This document shows positions 1 through 5,475 of a stretch of DNA of 5,475 nt, piece after piece. Numbering within the stretch: the stretch's first letter is position 1; every line of letters begins with the position of its first letter. Source of the stretch: a bacterium (lineage in GTDB: Bacteria; Latescibacterota; UBA2968; UBA8231); assembly GCA_027593305.1 (NCBI GenBank), contig JAQCJA010000346.1:1-5475 (forward strand), written 5' to 3'. Both the position numbers and the translations under genes were made by a program. The notes beneath the pieces are model-generated. The model was not told the origin of the DNA. It saw only the letters and a program-made list of their open reading frames with translations, and did no database searches.

Positions 1-227
1 GCAACGAGCGCGTCGAGCGTGTCGAGCGTGTCGAGCGACCGGAACGTGAAGAACGTGAGGCCGAGCGGGTACCAAACAACCGCCCGTTGACGGAGCCACA
101 ACGAGCTTATCTCGACACGCTGAAGTCCGTCCTGCGCGTCAATGTTGATGGCGACTGGGATGACGACATGATTCGGCTTGCTTTTGATCGATTGGAGCGG
201 CTTTTCGATCGGATCCGGCGCGGCTGA
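1..227 (+). CDS. C-terminal part of an unidentified protein (5' end outside window)
   Basis: An open frame enters from the left edge (first full codon at 3) and ends at a TGA at 225-227, giving 74 visible residues. I do not recognise the family. The first ~22 residues are an extremely charged tract built on a Val/Pro/Glu-Glu-Arg theme (NER, VER three times, PER, EER, EAER). A short Asn/Pro linker follows, then about 45 residues that look like a small helical C-terminal module: LTEPQRAYLDTLKSVLR, a DGDWDDD acidic turn, and an amphipathic helix ending LERLFDRIRRG. No signal peptide, membrane segment or catalytic motif is visible in this fragment. The gene converges on the accA operon, and the strong hairpin 50 nt past its stop supports a real gene end here. 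The frame is the only one of the three plus frames open from the window edge to this point. A charged linker joining an upstream domain to a helical tail is an inference. Confidence 0.6.
   Translation, partial: NERVERVERVERPEREEREAERVPNNRPLTEPQRAYLDTLKSVLRVNVDGDWDDDMIRLAFDRLERLFDRIRRG
3..68 (+). repeat. In-frame 9-nt tandem repeat coding for Val-Glu-Arg, with degenerate flanking units
   Basis: The unit GTCGAGCGT is present at 12-20 and 21-29, and again at 30-38 with one changed base (GTCGAGCGA). It is preceded by the related AACGAGCGC (3-11) and followed by decayed Pro-Glu-Arg, Glu-Glu-Arg and Glu-Ala-Glu-Arg units up to 68. The 9-nt period keeps the reading frame, so copy number can change without breaking the protein. 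It is part of the plus-strand gene and may extend beyond the window. Confidence 0.75.
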
Positions 228-275
228 TTCTGCGCCGCTGATTCGTCGAGGCTGCTGCACAGCGCGACGCAATAG

Positions 276-315
276 AAAGAGCCCCCCTGCCTCAACACCG
301 GCGGGGGGGCTCTTC
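276..315. terminator. Bidirectional intrinsic terminator between convergent genes
   Basis: A near-perfect hairpin: 276-291 pairs with 300-315 (GAAGAG-type flank, a run of six C against seven G, one G-T wobble), leaving an 8-nt loop at 292-299. On the plus strand the stem is followed by TGCTTTTC. On the minus strand it is followed by a T-rich TTTCTATT. The A/T-flanked GC stem can therefore stop transcripts from the left-hand gene (stop at 227) and from accA (stop at 343). It lies in the only gap between these convergent genes. Pairing was read by eye and no folding energy was computed. Confidence 0.9.
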
Positions 316-342
316 TGCTTTTCATACGGATCGCGGCCTGGA

Positions 343-1305
343 CTACTCCTCGAAGACTCCCATGCGGCCAAACTTGTCGACACGCTGGTCGACCAACTCG
401 GCCGCTGGCAACCCTTTCAGTTCCCCAAGAGCCTCCTGGATGTGGCGCTTGAGCATCGCGGCGACCTCGTCAAAGTCGCGGTGGGCGCCACCGAAGGGCT
501 CGGGCACGATTCGGTCGATCATTTTCTCCGCCAGCAGGTCCTCAGCGGACAGCTTCAGCGCCTCCGCCGCCTCCTCTTTGCGATCTCGAGTGCGGAAGAG
601 AATTGTGGAGCAACTCTCGGGCACGATCACCGAGTAGACGGCGTGCTCCAGCATGAGGATGCGGTCGCCGACGGTAACACCGATAGCGCCGCCAGAGAAC
701 GCCTGGCCGATGATGGCAACAATGATTGGCACGGGCAGGTGCGACATCTCGAACAGGTTGCGAGCGATAGCCTCCGCCTGTCCGCGTTCTTCGGCCTCGA
801 TTCCGGGGAATGCACCGGATGTATCAACGAGAGTCAGTATGGGTCGATTGAACTTTGCTGCCATCTGCATCAGCCGCAGTGCCTTGCGGTACCCCTCGGG
901 GTGCGGCATGCCGAAGTTTCGCATTTTGCGCTCTTCGACGTCTCGCCCATTCTGGATGCCGACGACCATGATCGGTTCGCCCTCCAGTCGCGCCGGGCCA
1001 CCGACGATGGACCTGTCATCACCGAAGTAGCGGTCGCCGTGCAGCTCAGTGAAGTCGGTGAGCATGCGTTCAATGTAGTCCAGCGCATACGGGCGCTGTG
1101 GATGTCGGGCGATCTGGACACGCTGCCAGCGAGTCAGGTTGGAGTAGATCTCGACGCGGAGCTTCTCCACCTTCTGCTCAAGTCCGCACATCTCCTTGTG
1201 CAGATCCAGACCATCCGTCTCGGCCTGTTGTTCCATCTCTGCCATGCGTTTTCCGAGGTCGATGATGGGGCGCTCGAAATCGAGATAGAAGGCTGGGTCG
1301 TTCAT
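343..1305 (-). CDS. accA: Acetyl-CoA carboxylase, carboxyltransferase subunit alpha
   Basis: 320 residues, essentially the length of the E. coli protein (319). In the family, AccA pairs with AccD in an alpha2-beta2 cytosolic complex that moves the carboxyl group from biotinylated AccB to acetyl-CoA, giving malonyl-CoA for fatty acid synthesis. Family landmarks in order: an N-terminal helical region with LDFERPI (residues 8-14), ARHPQRPY (66-73), [11 protein letters not shown] (87-97), IVGGPARL (100-107), [17 protein letters not shown] (130-146), DTSGAFPG (161-168), [14 protein letters not shown] (171-184), SGGA with the paired glycines of the oxyanion region (204-207) and [10 protein letters not shown] (268-277). 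Unusual changes are QAF before SGG (usually EGG), Ser for Pro in DTPGA, and [10 protein letters not shown] where SPEGCASILW is usual. The start ATG has a weak upstream GAGAG with 6 nt spacing. It is the last gene of the minus-strand operon, 79 nt after the aminotransferase, and ends 28 nt before the hairpin. accD is not in the window. The identification is secure, but full activity with the altered motifs is assumed. Confidence 0.95.
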   Translation of the reverse strand: MNDPAFYLDFERPIIDLGKRMAEMEQQAETDGLDLHKEMCGLEQKVEKLRVEIYSNLTRWQRVQIARHPQRPYALDYIERMLTDFTELHGDRYFGDDRSIVGGPARLEGEPIMVVGIQNGRDVEERKMRNFGMPHPEGYRKALRLMQMAAKFNRPILTLVDTSGAFPGIEAEERGQAEAIARNLFEMSHLPVPIIVAIIGQAFSGGAIGVTVGDRILMLEHAVYSVIVPESCSTILFRTRDRKEEAAEALKLSAEDLLAEKMIDRIVPEPFGGAHRDFDEVAAMLKRHIQEALGELKGLPAAELVDQRVDKFGRMGVFEE

Positions 1306-1384
1306 CGGTCGCTCTCTGCGGCTGGTGGGATCACTGCGACGGCGAATCCTGCTTGCTCACAGACACCATCCTGGAATGTGTTGT

Positions 1385-2599
<1,215 letters not shown>

Positions 2600-2611
2600 G
2601 GAGACTCGTCT

Positions 2612-2617
2612 CTCCTC
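2612..2617 (-). promoter_or_regulatory. Ribosome binding site of the aminotransferase gene, overlapping the argJ stop
   Basis: On the minus strand the argJ stop runs directly into the Shine-Dalgarno as TGAGGAG, so GAGGAG shares two bases with the stop codon. Its distance to the ATG is 12 nt, longer than usual. A short inverted repeat, GAGAC-GA-GTCTC (2601-2612), fills the spacer and could fold to shorten it. The arrangement suits translational coupling, with ribosomes ending argJ restarting on the aminotransferase. Coupling and folding are inferences. Confidence 0.65.
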
Positions 2618-3830
2618 AGGTCGTGTATTCGGCGTTCAGGCGGACATAGTCGTACGTCAGATCACAGGTGAAGATTTCGCTGGATGCCGCCCCGGACCGC
2701 AGATCCACGTCGATTTCGATCTCCTTCGCCTGCATGGCGCCACTGAGAGCCCTGGCATCAAAGGGGATCCCCTGGCCATTTCCGTAGATCGGTGTGCCAC
2801 ATAGAGACACAGCCACTCTGTCCGGGTCGAACTCCACACCGGCGTAACCTACAGCACAGAGGATCCTGCCCCAGTTGGGATCGTTGCCAAAGGCTGCGGT
2901 CTTGACGAGGCTGGAATTGGCCACCGAGAGCCCCACCTGGCGCGCCTCGGGTTCGGTCCGCCCCCCGGTGACTCGGATGGTGATCAGCTTTGTCGAGCCT
3001 TCTCCATCACCAGCCATAGCCCGCGCCATTTGCCGACAGACATGCTCCATTGCCAGCGCCAGGTCCTCAAACCCCTTGGGTGAAAGATCGGCCGGCTCGA
3101 CACTGCCACCCATGGCGGCCCCATTTGCCAGAGCGATAACGGTGTCGCTCGTACTCATGTCGCCGTCTACGGTGCAGCAGTTGAAGCTGCGGCTCACGGC
3201 ACGAACAAGCAGTTGCTGCAACTGCGCGGCGGGCACTGCGGCGTCGGTCGTGACGACGGACAGCATGGTCGCCATATTTGGCGAGATCATCGCCGCACCC
3301 TTGGCCACGGCACCGACGGTGACCGTTGCGCCGTCGACTTCGAGCTCCACGGCGGCGTGTTTGGCGACGGTATCTGTCGTCATCATGGCTTGCGCCGCCT
3401 CGGGGCCACCGTCCTCCCGTAACGCCGCCACGACGCGGAGAATGCCGCTTTCGACGATCTGCATGGGCAGTGGCACACCGATGATCCCGGTGGAACAGAC
3501 CAGTACGTCTGTTGTCTGCAGACCGAGTTGCTCAGCGGCGATGGCACACATCCGTCGGGCATCGGCCCGGCCCTGCTCGCCCGTGCAGACGTTGGAGATG
3601 CCGCTGTTGATGACAACCGCTCTGGCGTGGCCATCGGCCAGATGTTGACGACAGACCCCGATCGGCGCCCCCTGGACGCGATTGGTTGTGTATACCGCAG
3701 CGCCCGTAGCAGGTAGATCCGACACTACAAGGGCCAGATCCTTTTTCCCCGATGGCTTGATTCCGGCCACGATGCCTGCTGCGCGGAATCCCTGAGGCGA
3801 GGTGATGCTGCCTTTGTCGATATCTCTCAT
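2616..3830 (-). CDS. argJ: Bifunctional glutamate N-acetyltransferase / ornithine acetyltransferase
   Basis: 404 residues, the usual ArgJ length. The enzyme moves the acetyl group of N-acetylornithine to glutamate, releasing ornithine and regenerating N-acetylglutamate. Bifunctional members also acetylate glutamate from acetyl-CoA. ArgJ self-cleaves into alpha and beta chains before the nucleophilic Thr of ATML, here Thr188 within KGAAMISPNMATML (177-190). Other active-site landmarks are TTNRVQGAP (48-56), STGIIG with the oxyanion Thr114-Gly115 (113-118), TVDGD (220-224), GDGEGSTK (274-281, conserved Glu277), GNDPNWGRIL (315-324) and the C-terminal TCDLTYDYVRLNAEYTT (388-404), with Asn399 and a hydroxyl residue at 404 matching the positions known to matter in the family. 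Oddities are NSGISN instead of the usual NSGNAN, GDMSTSD instead of GDTSTND, and Ala180 instead of the usual Gly in KGxGM. Whether it is bifunctional or only recycling cannot be told from sequence. It is translated from an ATGA overlap with cimA, whose end offers only a weak ribosome site, so coupling is likely. Confidence 0.96.
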   Translation of the reverse strand: MRDIDKGSITSPQGFRAAGIVAGIKPSGKKDLALVVSDLPATGAAVYTTNRVQGAPIGVCRQHLADGHARAVVINSGISNVCTGEQGRADARRMCAIAAEQLGLQTTDVLVCSTGIIGVPLPMQIVESGILRVVAALREDGGPEAAQAMMTTDTVAKHAAVELEVDGATVTVGAVAKGAAMISPNMATMLSVVTTDAAVPAAQLQQLLVRAVSRSFNCCTVDGDMSTSDTVIALANGAAMGGSVEPADLSPKGFEDLALAMEHVCRQMARAMAGDGEGSTKLITIRVTGGRTEPEARQVGLSVANSSLVKTAAFGNDPNWGRILCAVGYAGVEFDPDRVAVSLCGTPIYGNGQGIPFDARALSGAMQAKEIEIDVDLRSGAASSEIFTCDLTYDYVRLNAEYTT

Positions 3831-5437
3831 GCGGTAGCCGCTCTATCGGCTTGCGTGTCCGCCAGCATGGCGTCGCGCATCAGTTTGAAGTGCAGACTGT
3901 CAGCCAGCGCAATCCAGCTGGCTTCGATGATATTCTCCGAGACACCCACGGTGCCCCACACATCCTGCCCATCGGAGGACTCGATGAGCACACGCACGCG
4001 TGCAGCCGTACCGTCGCCGCTCGACATGACCCTCACCTTGTAGTCCTCCAGATGCACCGTCTGCAGGCTGGGAAACACAGCTTCAAGGGCCTTGCGCAGG
4101 GCCCGGTCCATGGCGTTCACCGGGCCATCACCCTCGCCGACGGTATGGTGAACTGTGCCATTGACCTCAACCTTGACGATCGCTTCAGCGACCTCGCCGC
4201 CTTGTTCCTCCACGTCGCAGCGGCTCGACACATGGAAACTGATGGGGCGGAACAGATCGGTATACAGGCCCATGGTTCGCCGTGCCAGCAGTTCGAAAGA
4301 CCCCTCTGCAGCCTCAAACTGGTAACCGGCGTGTTCGAGGCGCTTGACCGCGTTGAGCACCTCGGCGACAGCCGGGTCCTTCTTGCGCAACTCGGGGAAA
4401 TGACGTTCGAGCTTGGTTACCACGGTGCTGCCCCCGGATTGATCCGAAACCAGATAGCGCCGCTGATTGCCCGTGGCCTCGGGATCCTCGTGCTCGTAAC
4501 AGCGGGGATCCTTGGTCATGGCATCAATGTGCACACCACCCTTGTGCGCATAGGCGCTCTCGCCGACAAAGGGCTGCCGGTGTTCATGGGCCACGTTGGC
4601 CGTTTCGCTGAGAAAGCGGGAGAAGTCCATCAACTCGGCCACCTTCTGCGGACCGATCGTCTGCCGGCCCATCTTCAGCTCGAGCACAGGAATCACCGTG
4701 CACAGATTGGCGTTGCCACAACGCTCTCCGTAGCCATTGAAGGTACCCTGCACCTGAAGGGCCCCCAGTTCCACTGCAATGATCGTGTTGGCCACCCCCA
4801 TGCCGGCGTCGTTGTGCGCATGAATGCCAAAGGGGAGGCTCACGGCCTGCGCCGCTGCCGTACAGATCTGCTCAACGTCCTTGGGCAACGTGCCGCCATT
4901 GGTGTCGCACAGGACCACGATGCGGGCGCCGCCGCGGGCCGCCGCGCGCAGCGTTTCCAGGGCGTATTCGGCATCGGCCTTGTAGCCATCAAAGAAATGC
5001 TCGGCATCGTAGGTGACCTCTCGACCCTCCGCTGTCAGGTAGGCAACCGAATCCTCGATCAGGTCAAGATTCTCGGCACGTGAAGTCTTGAGCACCTCGA
5101 TGACGTGCAGATCCCAACTCTTGCCGAAGATCGTGATGCTCGACGTTTCCGCCTTGAGCAGCGTGTTCAGTGTTGCATCTTCCCTGGGCGTGCTGCCGGC
5201 GCGGCGTGTGCTGCCGAAAGCACTTACCGTCGCCCGCAGATGCAGTCGCCGAACTTGGTCAAAAAAGGCCAGATCCTTGGGGTTCGTGGGGTTGGGCCAG
5301 CCCCCTTCGATGTAGTGCACGCCGAGATCATCCAGCCGTCGTGCAATCTCGAGCTTGTCCTGCAGCGAGTAGGCAATCCCCTCCGCCTGCGCTCCGTCAC
5401 GAAGCGTGGAGTCATAGATCTCTACTTTCTCTGCCAT
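3827..5437 (-). CDS. cimA: (R)-citramalate synthase
   Basis: 536 residues from the preferred start. It condenses pyruvate and acetyl-CoA to (R)-citramalate, the first step of the threonine-independent route to 2-oxobutanoate and isoleucine. It belongs to the metal-dependent LeuA/homocitrate synthase superfamily. Numbered from this start, the TIM-barrel part shows YDSTLRDGAQ (catalytic Arg13, metal ligand Asp14), YIEGGWP (42-48), LCDTNGGTLP (176-185), HAHND with metal ligands His206 and His208, NGYGERCGNANL (234-245, metal ligand Asn242) and SAYAHKGGVHIDA (294-306). The C-terminal ~140 residues form the LeuA-type allosteric dimer domain, ending in the CimA-like WGTVGVSENIIEASW (494-508). GWPNPTNPKD and this C-terminal domain place it with CimA rather than LeuA or homocitrate synthase. 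The start at 5437 is preferred because GGGAG (5445-5449) lies 7 nt upstream. An ATG at 5443, two codons earlier, is only 1 nt from that site. End-product control by isoleucine is expected from the family but not shown here. Confidence 0.95.
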   Translation of the reverse strand: MAEKVEIYDSTLRDGAQAEGIAYSLQDKLEIARRLDDLGVHYIEGGWPNPTNPKDLAFFDQVRRLHLRATVSAFGSTRRAGSTPREDATLNTLLKAETSSITIFGKSWDLHVIEVLKTSRAENLDLIEDSVAYLTAEGREVTYDAEHFFDGYKADAEYALETLRAAARGGARIVVLCDTNGGTLPKDVEQICTAAAQAVSLPFGIHAHNDAGMGVANTIIAVELGALQVQGTFNGYGERCGNANLCTVIPVLELKMGRQTIGPQKVAELMDFSRFLSETANVAHEHRQPFVGESAYAHKGGVHIDAMTKDPRCYEHEDPEATGNQRRYLVSDQSGGSTVVTKLERHFPELRKKDPAVAEVLNAVKRLEHAGYQFEAAEGSFELLARRTMGLYTDLFRPISFHVSSRCDVEEQGGEVAEAIVKVEVNGTVHHTVGEGDGPVNAMDRALRKALEAVFPSLQTVHLEDYKVRVMSSGDGTAARVRVLIESSDGQDVWGTVGVSENIIEASWIALADSLHFKLMRDAMLADTQADRAATA

Positions 5438-5444
5438 GGACATA

Positions 5445-5449
5445 CTCCC
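5445..5449 (-). promoter_or_regulatory. Ribosome binding site that decides the cimA start
   Basis: The minus strand reads GTGGGAG-T-ATG-TCC-ATG. The purine-rich GGGAG is 1 nt from the first ATG (5441-5443) but 7 nt from the second (5435-5437), a normal spacing. This favours a protein beginning Met-Ala-Glu-Lys. The same frame stays open upstream to the window edge, so an even earlier start outside the window cannot be formally excluded. No promoter is recognisable in the remaining 26 nt. Confidence 0.6.
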
Positions 5450-5475
5450 ACTGAGTGCGGCGGCCGGGGGTGAGG

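Noticed and set aside
216..237. 6-bp inverted repeat CGGCGC/GCGCCG spanning the plus-strand stop codon
   Set aside because: The stem is short, no T-run follows, and a far stronger terminator lies just downstream.
220..247. Imperfect 14-nt tandem repeat around the plus-strand stop (GCGGCTGATTC / GCCGCTGATTC)
   Set aside because: Only two imperfect copies are present and nothing links them to a known element.
107..325. 72-residue minus-strand frame left of accA
   Set aside because: It starts beyond the bidirectional hairpin stem and lies opposite the better-supported plus-strand gene end.
1331..1369. 12-codon minus-strand mini-frame in the gap before accA (begins MVSVSK), possible leader peptide
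   Set aside because: It has no run of regulatory codons, no attenuator-like hairpin and T-run after it, and such short frames occur by chance.
2875..3648. 257-residue plus-strand Ala/Ser/Thr-rich frame opposite argJ
   Set aside because: The composition is what the reverse complement of the argJ codons would give. No signal peptide or known domain is seen.
3851..5083. 410-residue plus-strand open frame antisense to cimA
   Set aside because: The minus strand carries a full-length, motif-complete citramalate synthase. The antisense translation shows no family pattern and no ribosome site was evident.

Overview
The window is GC-rich bacterial chromosome. It holds four complete biosynthetic genes on the minus strand and the last 74 codons of an unrelated gene on the plus strand. 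I cannot assign a phylum. The genes are housekeeping in type, with no phage, plasmid, insertion-sequence, CRISPR or RNA-gene signature. Several normally conserved motifs in AccA and ArgJ are altered, which suggests a lineage some distance from the usual model bacteria.

Layout from left to right. Positions 1-227 carry the end of an unidentified plus-strand gene whose visible part opens with a Glu/Arg-rich repeat. Positions 228-342 contain a strong GC hairpin that can terminate transcription from both sides, between this gene and the convergent minus-strand operon. Reading the operon in its own direction (right to left), the order is cimA ((R)-citramalate synthase), argJ (glutamate N-acetyltransferase/ornithine acetyltransferase), a class I beta-type aspartate aminotransferase, and accA (carboxyltransferase alpha subunit of acetyl-CoA carboxylase).

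cimA and argJ overlap by 4 nt (ATGA). argJ and the aminotransferase are 16 nt apart, with the Shine-Dalgarno running on from the argJ stop codon. The aminotransferase and accA are 79 nt apart with no terminator seen. The four genes are therefore probably one transcript ending at the hairpin. Its promoter would lie beyond position 5475.

Together the genes sit around acetyl-CoA, glutamate and pyruvate/oxaloacetate. CimA condenses acetyl-CoA with pyruvate to begin threonine-independent isoleucine synthesis. ArgJ recycles or loads the acetyl group of the arginine pathway. The aminotransferase moves the amino group of glutamate to oxaloacetate. AccA helps turn acetyl-CoA into malonyl-CoA for fatty acids. 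I found no evidence of a new biological system. The points worth a second look are the mixed operon, the altered motifs in AccA and ArgJ, the cimA start choice, and the repeat in the unidentified gene.
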